Shown: positions 17,325-25,371 of the stretch, one piece after another
How positions within the stretch are numbered: the first letter of the stretch is position 1
Layout of the letters: each line of letters begins with the position of its first letter
Source: Kallotenue papyrolyticum
GTDB taxonomy: Bacteria > Chloroflexota > Chloroflexia > Chloroflexales > Kallotenuaceae
Direction of reading: 5' to 3'
DNA length: 64,000 nucleotides
NCBI RefSeq assembly: GCF_000526415.1
Contig: NZ_JAGA01000002.1
Coordinates: 392,001 to 456,000 of the forward strand
Program-made: the position numbers and the translations under genes
The notes under the pieces: generated by a model
What the model was told of the DNA's origin: nothing
Databases searched by the model: none
Seen by the model: only the letters and a program-made list of their open reading frames with translations

Positions 17325-20177
17325 TCACGCGTCGGGCGGCATGGATTGGAGCGGCCGCGCGTCACCGATCAGTTGGAACGCGCCCCAGAAGGCCGGGTGC
17401 AGGTGCGGCTGCGCGGCGATCAGCGCGCACTGCGCGGCACGAATGGCTGCCGCCTTGGAAGCACCATCGTGCAGCGCGCGGTAGAAACACTCCATGAGTC
17501 GGATGGTCGACTCATCGGCGACGCGCCACAGGCTGAGCAGCAGCGCGCCGGCGCCGGCGTAGAGCAGGCCGCGCCCCAGCCCGATCGGCTCGTCGCCGCC
17601 GGCGATCCGCGCGCGCCCGGTCTCGCAAGCCGAGAGCGTCACCAGCTCATAGCTCAGATCGCATTGCAGCAGATCATCGGTGTAGAGCTGGCCGTCGTCG
17701 AGCTGGATATACGACAGCTCTGGCTGGTCGAGGCGGTACTGGCCGTGCGCGGCAATGTGCAGAATCTGACGCGGTGGTGCGGAGAGTGCCGCACGGCGGG
17801 CCGCTTCTTCGGCCAGGATCTCGCCGCCGAACAGACGTACCACGATGCCGGCCTCCTGCAAGGTCTGCGGCAGATGGTTGTTCCAGGAATGGGCCAGCAC
17901 GCGCGCGCCTGGAGGACGGGCCGGTCCCTGGCGCGCCGCCAGTGCCGCGCTCGGCAGCATCACAACTTCGTACTGTTCGATCAGGTAGCCGCTGCCGTTA
18001 TGCAGCAGGTGCAGTGGCAGGTAGTGCAGCGGGCCGAAGGGCACGCCCAACAGGCGGCGGCGGCCCTGCAACCGCTCGCCGAGGCCGGCTAGGAGCATCC
18101 CGTAGAGGCGTTGCAACAGGCGCTGCGCGACCATATGGAGGCCACCGGCCAGCGGGGTGTGCGGTCCCTCGCGCAAGGTGGCCGCGACGTTGGTCTGGAA
18201 CTGACTCAGGAGCCGGTTGACATCGGTGACGCTGGCCGCCAGCGGGTGGACCAGAAGCGTAGTGCGATCCAGGCTGAAGGCCCAGATGCGCTCGCGATCG
18301 GTATAGAAGGCGATCAGCAACGTATCATCATCCAGCGCGGCCTGGATGCGGCTGAGCGCAATCGGCTCCACGCGCGTGAAGCCGTCGTCGCCGGCGCGCA
18401 GGTAGAGCTGCTCGGTGATCGCGCGCAGGCGGCGTTCACGCAGCGCAAGCTCGTGGCGCGCCTGGTCGGGGGTGATCGTCGGGCGCACCTCATCGTCCGC
18501 GCCGGGCGTTTCATGCAGCAGGCGCAAGAACCAGTGGTGTTCGCTGCGGAGCTGCTCCAGTTCGGCGATGAGCAGCCGACTATCGGGATCGTCAGCGCTC
18601 CAGAGCAGGTGTTCGCGGTTGGCAAGGTAGCCCAGCAACGTCAGCGCGCGGGTGCGCTCTAGCGTCTCGAAGGCACGCACGAGCCGGCCCTGGCGCAGGT
18701 AGAGGGTGATCAGGGCATGCAGCGGTTCGTGCTTGTCTTCCAGAAAGCTGGGCCGCAGGGTGAGCGTCAGACCGCGCTGGACCCGTTCGATGGTGGCTAC
18801 CGCCGCGCGATAGCGCCGTTCGGCACGTCCAGGCTGGTGCTGGGCAGCGGCGATGTGGCCGAGCAGCAGGTGAGCCGCGTAGCGCAGCGCCGGCATATGA
18901 CTCTGTTGGGCGATGCGTAGCGCCGCGCGCGCGCAGTCGGCAGCGCGGGTCAGATCGCTCCGGGCGTGCGCGATTTGGCCGAGCAGGAGCATCGCGGTGG
19001 CCTGCGGCACGCGCTGACCGGCCTGGGCAAACCAGGCGGCGGTCGTGGCCGCTTCGTGCTCGGCGGTGGCCAGGTCGCGCTGGCGCAGGGCAATCCGTCC
19101 ACGCCGCAGGCGTACCGTCATGATCCAAGCGCTCGCCCCCAGTTGGGCAAAGATTGCCTCGGCGCGATCGAGCGTGGCGCGGGCTGCCTCATCATGTCCC
19201 AGTTCGGCCTCGGCGGTTGCCAGCAGCACCAGTGTCACGGCGGCCTCGTATTGTGCGTCCAGCGCGCACCATTGCTCATACACTTGCTGCGCCAGATCGC
19301 GCGCTTCGGCGTAGCGGTTGAGCGCCAGGTAGCATTCGAGCATGTCACGCCGGGCGTGGGCAGCGATGTGCGGAAACTCGGCGGCGGCCAGGTCGTAGGA
19401 GCGCTGCAGGCCGCGCAGCGCCGCGCGGTAGTGCCCCTGCGCAATGGCCAGATAGGCCAGGTTGTGTTCGACGCGTGCGGCAGCGTTCCATTCACCGCGT
19501 TGTTCGCAGATGGCGCGCGCGCGCAGGTAGGCGTCGGTCGCGGCGCGCAGTTGGCCCAGGCCATCGTAGGCAAAGCCCTGGATGGTGTAGAGCCAGCTGA
19601 GGTATTGTTCCCCCGCGGCGCCGAGGCGGGTGGCCGTATCCAGCGCCGCCTGGATTAGGGGGAGCGCGCGCTGGGGATCGCCCAGGTGGCACAGCACGAA
19701 CGCGGTGTTGTAATCGAGCCGCAGCAGCTTGTCGTGGTCCTGGTAGGCGGCAAAGATTGCGCGCGCGGCAGCGGCATCCTCCAGCGCCTCGGCGATACGG
19801 TTCAGATCGACGCACAGACCCAGGCGGCCAATGCGGGTACGCGCCCAACCAAGGTCATCGCCGATGGTGCGAAACATGGCGCCGGCCTGTTCCAGCGCGG
19901 CCCAGGCTTCCTGATTGTGCCCCAGCAGCTTGAGCGCATCGCCCCGTGCCATCACCCCCAGCGCTTGCTGGCCAACATCGCCGCGCGTGGCACCGATGCG
20001 TTCGATCAGGTCGGCCAGCTCCAGCGAGCGGTGCGGATTGATCGCCCAGTGGCGATCGGCCTCCTGTTTAAGGCGCTGGACGACAACATCGGCGATCGCG
20101 TCCGCCAACGGCCCAAGCTCGTCCAGGGCGGCGGCGTTCTGCAGCAGACGATCAAGGATAGCGTCAGCGTTCATCAT
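17325..20177 (-). CDS. TPR-CHAT protein (caspase-fold protease candidate)
   Basis: 950 aa. About 560 N-terminal residues are TPR arrays (repeated A..Y..AL...EQ.G pattern); residues about 640-950 are a CHAT domain, the caspase-fold family of HetF, separase relatives and Craspase. The catalytic dyad is present: His811 in HIAAHGQ and Cys851 in TLSACETG, followed by the usual GLGRGLLYAGAGALLLSLW and FWGAFQLIGD. In known TPR-CHAT proteins the TPR part holds a partner or signal and the CHAT part cleaves a specific substrate. Divergent from a sigma-like gene 155 bp away; the next gene is a subtilisin. Start 20177 is the first Met; the ribosome site is weak. Confidence 0.95.
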   Translation of the reverse strand: MMNADAILDRLLQNAAALDELGPLADAIADVVVQRLKQEADRHWAINPHRSLELADLIERIGATRGDVGQQALGVMARGDALKLLGHNQEAWAALEQAGAMFRTIGDDLGWARTRIGRLGLCVDLNRIAEALEDAAAARAIFAAYQDHDKLLRLDYNTAFVLCHLGDPQRALPLIQAALDTATRLGAAGEQYLSWLYTIQGFAYDGLGQLRAATDAYLRARAICEQRGEWNAAARVEHNLAYLAIAQGHYRAALRGLQRSYDLAAAEFPHIAAHARRDMLECYLALNRYAEARDLAQQVYEQWCALDAQYEAAVTLVLLATAEAELGHDEAARATLDRAEAIFAQLGASAWIMTVRLRRGRIALRQRDLATAEHEAATTAAWFAQAGQRVPQATAMLLLGQIAHARSDLTRAADCARAALRIAQQSHMPALRYAAHLLLGHIAAAQHQPGRAERRYRAAVATIERVQRGLTLTLRPSFLEDKHEPLHALITLYLRQGRLVRAFETLERTRALTLLGYLANREHLLWSADDPDSRLLIAELEQLRSEHHWFLRLLHETPGADDEVRPTITPDQARHELALRERRLRAITEQLYLRAGDDGFTRVEPIALSRIQAALDDDTLLIAFYTDRERIWAFSLDRTTLLVHPLAASVTDVNRLLSQFQTNVAATLREGPHTPLAGGLHMVAQRLLQRLYGMLLAGLGERLQGRRRLLGVPFGPLHYLPLHLLHNGSGYLIEQYEVVMLPSAALAARQGPARPPGARVLAHSWNNHLPQTLQEAGIVVRLFGGEILAEEAARRAALSAPPRQILHIAAHGQYRLDQPELSYIQLDDGQLYTDDLLQCDLSYELVTLSACETGRARIAGGDEPIGLGRGLLYAGAGALLLSLWRVADESTIRLMECFYRALHDGASKAAAIRAAQCALIAAQPHLHPAFWGAFQLIGDARPLQSMPPDA

Positions 20178-20332
20178 GGTATCCGCATCAGATCAATGCG
20201 CGGCGCGCCGAATCGTCGCGTCGAGGGGCGAGCATGTTGTGGCTTGTCACGAGTATAGCATGCACGCCAAGCACGGCTGCACGCGGCTGAAGCGAAATGT
20301 AGTACACTGGAGGGCACTCGCAGGAGCGTGCT

Positions 20333-21010
20333 ATGAGCTCTGCTGCCTTGCCGACCGAGGAGCTGGCCCGGCGCTGTGCCGAGGAAACCGAGAAGTTCAA
20401 TCGTCGCCAAGCCAGCGACCCGCAGTACTGTTTTGAGCTGTTGCGGCGCGCGCTGGCCGAAGATCGCGGCGATGCCTTTACCCTGGTCTACCAGATCTAC
20501 GAGCGGCAGGTCCTGGCCTGGGTGTGCCACCACAGCCGCTTTCCACAGACCGGCGAGAGCGCCGAGTTCTTCGCGGCAGCGGCGCTGCGGACCTTCTATT
20601 TTGCCCTGCGCGGCCCGAAGTTCGAGCGCTTTCCTGCGTTGCCCCAGGTGCTGGCCTACCTTAAGCTGTGCGTGCATACAGCCATTGCGCAGTATATCCG
20701 CGATCAGCGCCCTCATGCGGCGTTGCCGCTCGACAAAGCGGACAACCTGGCCGATACTCCCGATCTGGGCATGCGCGCGGCGGCGCTCGAAATCTGGCAG
20801 CGCATCTGTCACCTGCTGCCCGACGAACGTGATCGGCTGTTGGCCTATTGCGCGTTTGCACTCGATCTCAAGCCGCGCCAGATCGTCGAACGCTACCCGG
20901 AGCGCTGGCGCGATGAGCGCGATGTATCGCTGGCGCTCTACCGCATCCGGCGCGTGCTGCGCCAGGATGCCGATCTCTGCCGGCGTGCCGGCGTAGATGC
21001 GGTATCATGA
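20333..21010 (+). CDS. sigma-70-family (ECF-like) factor
   Basis: 225 aa. Residues about 45-125 resemble sigma region 2 (DAFTLVYQIYERQVLAWV ... LPQVLAYLKLCVHTAIAQYIRDQ). Residues about 150-215 resemble region 4 (CHLLPDERDRLLAYCAFALDLKPRQIVERYP ... ISLYRIRRVLRQ-like helix). The match is divergent but the two-domain layout and length fit an ECF factor. AGGAG lies seven bases before the ATG. It is followed by a double zinc-finger protein and is divergent from TPR-CHAT. It may direct transcription of the cluster; a degenerate regulator is the alternative. Confidence 0.72.
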   Translation: MSSAALPTEELARRCAEETEKFNRRQASDPQYCFELLRRALAEDRGDAFTLVYQIYERQVLAWVCHHSRFPQTGESAEFFAAAALRTFYFALRGPKFERFPALPQVLAYLKLCVHTAIAQYIRDQRPHAALPLDKADNLADTPDLGMRAAALEIWQRICHLLPDERDRLLAYCAFALDLKPRQIVERYPERWRDERDVSLALYRIRRVLRQDADLCRRAGVDAVS

Positions 21011-21115
21011 AGGGGAGATATGATATTTAGCGCCACGCGAGCATTGATCCAAGCAAGGGAGAGCGTTGGGTGGTGCGGGAAGCGCGGGGCCGCCCGCGAG
21101 AGAGGCTGAGGACGT

Positions 21116-21850
21116 ATGGCCTGTTGTCTGCCGCCGCCATTGACCGACGACCAACTCTCGATGCTGATCGATGGCGTCGCTGATCCAGAGCTGGAGGCGC
21201 ATGTGGCTCGCTGCGCGTTCTGTGCGACGCGCCTGGAACAGGCGCGCGCGGTGGAGAGGTTTGTGCACGCCACGCTCCAGGGCGGGTGTCCTTCGCCACA
21301 GCAGCTTGGCGAGTATCACCTCCGATTGCTGGCCGCCGACGAGGAGCGCCGCGTCCGCACGCATCTGGAGCAGTGCGCTGCCTGTCGCGCCGAGTTGGAG
21401 GAGCTGCAGCTCTTTCTGGTTGCCGAACCAGGTCGTTCCAGCCCTATCGCCGTGTCGTCGACGCTGGAGCAACGCCTGCGCCGCGCCGCGGGCGAGTTGC
21501 TGGCCCGGCTGGTGCCACGCGCACCTGTGCTGGCGCTGCGTGGCGCCGACGCTGGGCCGCTGCTGGCCGAAGCGGAGGACGGCACCACTATTGTGCTCGA
21601 TCCGCATGCCCACGAAGGTGAGCACCTGACGCTTAACGGCCAAATCATCGCCGCCGGACGGGCCACCTGGCGCGGCGCATTGGTCGAGGCGCGGCACGCG
21701 GGCATGTTGATCGCCGCGACCAGTGTGGACGACCTCGGCTGCTTCTGTCTGGTACGCGTGCCGCAGGGTACGATCGGGTTGCGCATCTCGGCGCCGGACG
21801 GTCGCGCAATCGTACTGCCCGCTATCGATCTTCCCCCGGCCGACGCCTGA
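21116..21850 (+). CDS. double zf-HC2 zinc-finger protein, anti-sigma-like, soluble
   Basis: 244 aa. Two zinc motifs of the anti-sigma HxxxCxxC type: HVARCAFC (residues about 29-36) and HLEQCAAC (about 82-89), each preceded by an L-P..L..L/Y..G-like helix. Unlike most anti-sigma factors there is no membrane helix; the C-terminal half is beta-rich (GQIIAAGRATWRGALVEA ... GLRISAPDGRAIVLP), resembling an Ig-like or carboxypeptidase-regulatory-like domain. It follows the sigma-like gene by 105 bp on the same strand, the normal sigma/anti-sigma order. CHAT-associated partners often carry such domains; the ligand is unknown. Confidence 0.75.
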   Translation: MACCLPPPLTDDQLSMLIDGVADPELEAHVARCAFCATRLEQARAVERFVHATLQGGCPSPQQLGEYHLRLLAADEERRVRTHLEQCAACRAELEELQLFLVAEPGRSSPIAVSSTLEQRLRRAAGELLARLVPRAPVLALRGADAGPLLAEAEDGTTIVLDPHAHEGEHLTLNGQIIAAGRATWRGALVEARHAGMLIAATSVDDLGCFCLVRVPQGTIGLRISAPDGRAIVLPAIDLPPADA

Positions 21851-21875
21851 GCTTGGGGCCTCCGCCCTCACCGGC

Positions 21876-21904
21876 CGGCAGCCAGGGCGCGGCTGCGGTA
21901 CAAT
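21876..21904 (+). promoter_or_regulatory. probable rarD promoter
   Basis: -10 TACAAT at 21899-21904 in the GGTACAAT context seen at other promoters here; the -35 region (CGGCAG) is poor. Predicted start about 27 nt before the rarD ATG. Confidence 0.45.
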
Positions 21905-21937
21905 CCCTCCTACGTGCAATCACCAAGGATCGCTTGA

Positions 21938-22852
21938 ATGAAGCGAGGGGTATGGTACGCCGCCGGCGCGTATGTGCTCTGGGGAGTGCTCCCGCTCTAC
22001 TGGAAGATGTTGCCGCAGGTGCCGGCGCTCGAGATTCTCGCGCACCGCATGCTCTGGTCGCTGGCCTTTGTGCTGCTGCTGACGGCGCTGCGTCGCCACT
22101 GGCGCGCGCTGCGGGCTGCGCTGCGCAGCCGGCGCACGGTGCTGTTGAGCGTGCTGTCGGCCTTGCTGCTGTCAATCAACTGGTGGCTCTATATCTGGGC
22201 CGTCAATGCCGGCTTTGTGGTCGAAACCAGTCTGGGTTACTTCATCAATCCGCTGGTCAACGTGTTGCTGGGCGTGGTGGTGCTCCGTGAACGCTTGCGC
22301 CCATGGCAGGCGCTGGCGCTGGCGCTGGCCGTAGCGGGCGTGAGCTGGCTAACGATCAGCTATGGCGCTTTGCCCTGGATTGCGCTGACGCTGGCGCTCA
22401 GCTTCGGGTTGTATGGCCTGTTACGCAAAACAACTCCGCTGGAGTCATTGCAGGGGCTCACCCTGGAGACGCTCGCGCTCTCGCCCGCGGCGGTGCTCTA
22501 TCTGCTGTGGCTGGAAGGACAGGGGCGCGGCGCCTTCGGTCATGGCGGGCTAGGCACCACGTTGCTGCTGATCGGCGCGGGCGTAGTGACCGCCGTGCCG
22601 CTGCTGTTGTTCGCCGCGGGCGCGCGCCGCATCACCATGATCACCTTGGGGATTTTGCAGTATATCGCGCCGACGCTGCAGTTTCTGATCGGCGTGTTGA
22701 TCTATCACGAGCCGCTGCCGCGGACGCGTCTGCTGGGTTTTGTGCTGATCTGGGTGGCACTGGCGATCTATACCGTTGATGGCGCGGTACGCGCCGGGCG
22801 CGCCGCTCGCGTCTACGCCGCTGAGGTGGGTGCGCCGCTGCCGCGGTCCTGA
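21938..22852 (+). CDS. rarD: EamA-family permease RarD
   Basis: 304 aa, ten predicted membrane helices in two EamA halves. The N-terminus KRGVWYAAGAYVLWGVLPLYWK and the segment SINWWLYIWAVNAGFVVETSLGYFINPLVNVLLG are RarD signatures. RarD proteins are drug/metabolite-superfamily transporters, linked to chloramphenicol sensitivity in Pseudomonas; the physiological substrate is not known. AAGGA precedes the ATG. It stands alone, convergent with the kinase operon downstream. Confidence 0.92.
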   Translation: MKRGVWYAAGAYVLWGVLPLYWKMLPQVPALEILAHRMLWSLAFVLLLTALRRHWRALRAALRSRRTVLLSVLSALLLSINWWLYIWAVNAGFVVETSLGYFINPLVNVLLGVVVLRERLRPWQALALALAVAGVSWLTISYGALPWIALTLALSFGLYGLLRKTTPLESLQGLTLETLALSPAAVLYLLWLEGQGRGAFGHGGLGTTLLLIGAGVVTAVPLLLFAAGARRITMITLGILQYIAPTLQFLIGVLIYHEPLPRTRLLGFVLIWVALAIYTVDGAVRAGRAARVYAAEVGAPLPRS

Positions 22853-22900
22853 GGTGGGGTTGCCGGCGGCGTGACGATGTTGCCGCGCTCCTCCGCACGC

Positions 22901-24931
22901 TCAGCGCTCGGCGTGTGCCTCAGCTGGGGCCAGCGGCAACCAGACGGTGAAGGTGCTGCCGCGGCCTTCGATGCTTTCAACATCGATGTGCCCGCCGTGC
23001 AGTTCAACGATCTGCTGCGCCACGTACAGCCCAACGCCTATGCCGCCGTCGTTGCGGCGTTCAGCATTGGCCGCGCGGTAGAAACGCTGGAAGATGTTGG
23101 GCAGCGCTTCAGCCGGAATGCCCATGCCCTGATCGTGCACCACCAGCCGTGCCCAGTTGTGGTGCTGTGTCAGTCTGACGTCGATCGTGCCGCCGTTGGG
23201 ACTGTACTTGACGGCGTTCTGCAGCAGGTTCTGCAGCACCTGTTCCAGGCGCAGATCGTCGCCGATGATGCGGATCGGTGTGGCCGGTAGCTCAAAGTGG
23301 AGCTGGTGTCGCTCCAGCGTTGGCTGCACCTCACCGATGATGCGCGCAGTGAGCGCTACGAAATCCAGCGGCTGCCGCACAATGGTGAACTGGCCGATCT
23401 GCAGGCGCGACAGATCAAAGAGCACGCCGATCAAGCGGTTGAGGCGACGCGTCTGGTCAACAATCACATTGAGCAGGCGCAGTTCGCGCTCTTCGGCCAC
23501 GGGGTTGCGCGCCAGGCGGCGCTGCAGTAGTTCGGCATAGCCCAACAGCGAGGTCAGTGGGGTTTTCAACTCGTGCGCGGCGATCGACAGAAAGGCATCC
23601 CGCGCCTGCACGGCCTCCTGCGCCTGTTGGTACAGCAGGGCATTGTCAACCGCGTGCGCCGTGCGCCGGGCGATCTCCTCGGCAAAGGCGACATCGTCGG
23701 CGTCATAGGCGGGCGCGTGTCGCGCGCGCGCAAAGCTGATCGCCCCTCGCACTTGATCGCGCACAATCAGCGGCACGCAGATCCATGAGCGCAGCTTCAG
23801 CTCGGGCGGTACAGCCGGCTCCGCCTGCGCCAGTGCGACGATCTGGGCGTCGCTCAACTGAGCGATATGCTCGCTCTGCCCGCTGCTGATCACGCGCGCC
23901 GGACCGAGCGAGGCCGGCACGGGAGACGTGTCGGCCGCTGCCGGTGTTTCCAGGGCGGGCGCGCCGGCCAGACGATGCAGCCTGCCATCGGCGAGCAGCA
24001 CATCGATCGCGCACCAGTCGGCATAGCGCGGCACGATCAGGTTGACGACCTGTTGCAGGTGCTGGCGGTAGTCGAACGAGTCGATCAGCAGACGACTCAG
24101 ATCGGCCAATAGGCGCAGGCGCTCCTCGCTGCGCACGCGCGCGCTCATGTCGCGCAGCACCACCACCGCGCCGACCGGCGCGCCGTCATCATTGCGGATC
24201 GGCGCGCTGTGGCTGGCGATCGGCACGGAGCGTCCGTCGCGCGTGTGTAGCCACGCGTCGCGGACGACATGCTCGTCCATGACGCTGGCGGGCTGCGCCA
24301 ACGTCACGCCCGCGGCGGCCTCCGCCAGCGGCAGCACGGCGGCAAGTGGCTGGCCCTGCGCGTCGCGGGCGGACCAGCCGGTCAGCGCTTCTGCTGCGGC
24401 ATTGATAAATGTGACGCGTCCCTGTTCATCGGTCGCGATCACCGCATCGCCGATGCTTTTGAGCGTGGTTGCCAGCAGCCGCTCGTGCTGCCGCAGCCGC
24501 AGCTCGGCCTGGCGGCGCTGCGTCTCGGCGCGGGCCGCCTGCTGTTCGGCGCGATAGACGCGCAGGGTTTGGCGAATGCTGTTGCTCAGCCGCTCGGGCG
24601 ATAGGCGGCCTTTGGCGATGTAGTCGGCCGCGCCGGCTTTGATCAGCTCGACGGCGATCTGCTCATCGCCCTGGCCGGTGAGCATGATCACCGGCGTGGT
24701 GACGCCAAGCCCGCGCATCTGGCGCAGCAGCTCCAGGCCGGTGCTGCCGGGCAGGCGGTAGTCGAGCAGAATGCAGTCGAACGCGCCGCGGCGCAACTCC
24801 TGGAGCGCTGCGGCGCCGTCGCTGGCTTCGATGACTGTGGTTGCCAGATCGCTACGGGCGAGCGCGCGCCGGGCAGCCTGCCGATCCAGCTCGTCATCAT
24901 CGACAATTAAAAGGGTGAGCGACTCTTCCAT
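22901..24931 (-). CDS. hybrid protein: N-terminal receiver, PAS, GAF, histidine kinase
   Basis: 676 aa, soluble. Order: receiver domain (about 1-125; LLIVDDDELDRQ, phospho-acceptor in CILLDYRLPG, Lys in IAKG); linker coiled coil; PAS (about 150-270); GAF (about 290-440); HisKA with FLSIAAHELKTPLTSLLGY; HATPase with NLLQNAVKYSPNGG, DQGMGIP, GIGVGLYVAQQIV. A receiver in front of a kinase suggests the kinase is switched by phosphorylation from another kinase, presumably the large one upstream. Last gene of a three-gene operon; its ATG is one base after the preceding stop. No DNA-binding output in the operon. Confidence 0.95.
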   Translation of the reverse strand: MEESLTLLIVDDDELDRQAARRALARSDLATTVIEASDGAAALQELRRGAFDCILLDYRLPGSTGLELLRQMRGLGVTTPVIMLTGQGDEQIAVELIKAGAADYIAKGRLSPERLSNSIRQTLRVYRAEQQAARAETQRRQAELRLRQHERLLATTLKSIGDAVIATDEQGRVTFINAAAEALTGWSARDAQGQPLAAVLPLAEAAAGVTLAQPASVMDEHVVRDAWLHTRDGRSVPIASHSAPIRNDDGAPVGAVVVLRDMSARVRSEERLRLLADLSRLLIDSFDYRQHLQQVVNLIVPRYADWCAIDVLLADGRLHRLAGAPALETPAAADTSPVPASLGPARVISSGQSEHIAQLSDAQIVALAQAEPAVPPELKLRSWICVPLIVRDQVRGAISFARARHAPAYDADDVAFAEEIARRTAHAVDNALLYQQAQEAVQARDAFLSIAAHELKTPLTSLLGYAELLQRRLARNPVAEERELRLLNVIVDQTRRLNRLIGVLFDLSRLQIGQFTIVRQPLDFVALTARIIGEVQPTLERHQLHFELPATPIRIIGDDLRLEQVLQNLLQNAVKYSPNGGTIDVRLTQHHNWARLVVHDQGMGIPAEALPNIFQRFYRAANAERRNDGGIGVGLYVAQQIVELHGGHIDVESIEGRGSTFTVWLPLAPAEAHAER

Positions 24932-24932
24932 C

Positions 24933-25358
24933 TCAGGGAAGTTCACTGATCGACCAGTATTTATTGAGCGCGGCCATTGCCTCCACAAAGGCCAGAAAGG
25001 TCACCGGCTTGACGATGTAGCCGGCGACATTAAGGTTGTAGGCTTCGACCTTGTCGCGCTCATCAGCCGATGTTGTCAGTACGACCACGGTTAGGGTATG
25101 CAAGTCTGGATCGTTGCGTACCTCGCGCAAAAACTCCAGACCATTCATTTTTGGCATGTTGAGATCAAGTAGTACCAGACGCCGCTCTTTGGGTATCGCC
25201 TGCGGACCGTTGCCGCGCAGTAGTTCCAGCGCCTCCAGCCCGTTACGCGCCACAAACAACGGGTTGAGAATATTGTTGCGCTTGAACGCCCGTTGGACGT
25301 TCATCACGTCGATCTCGTCATCATCTACCAGCAAAATATGCAACAAGCGATCCTCCAT
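24933..25358 (-). CDS. single-domain response regulator, Rcp1-like
   Basis: 141 aa, receiver only: acidic pocket DDDEID, phospho-acceptor Asp in LVLLDLNMPKMNG, conserved Thr in VLTTSADERD, Lys in YIVKPV. The long insertion before the phosphorylation site and the VLTTS motif match the Rcp1 family that pairs with phytochrome-like kinases. GGAGG precedes the ATG. It sits between two kinases (13 bp after the upstream kinase, 1 bp before the hybrid) and probably shuttles phosphate between them. Confidence 0.95.
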   Translation of the reverse strand: MEDRLLHILLVDDDEIDVMNVQRAFKRNNILNPLFVARNGLEALELLRGNGPQAIPKERRLVLLDLNMPKMNGLEFLREVRNDPDLHTLTVVVLTTSADERDKVEAYNLNVAGYIVKPVTFLAFVEAMAALNKYWSISELP

Positions 25359-25371
25359 CCACACTCCTCCA

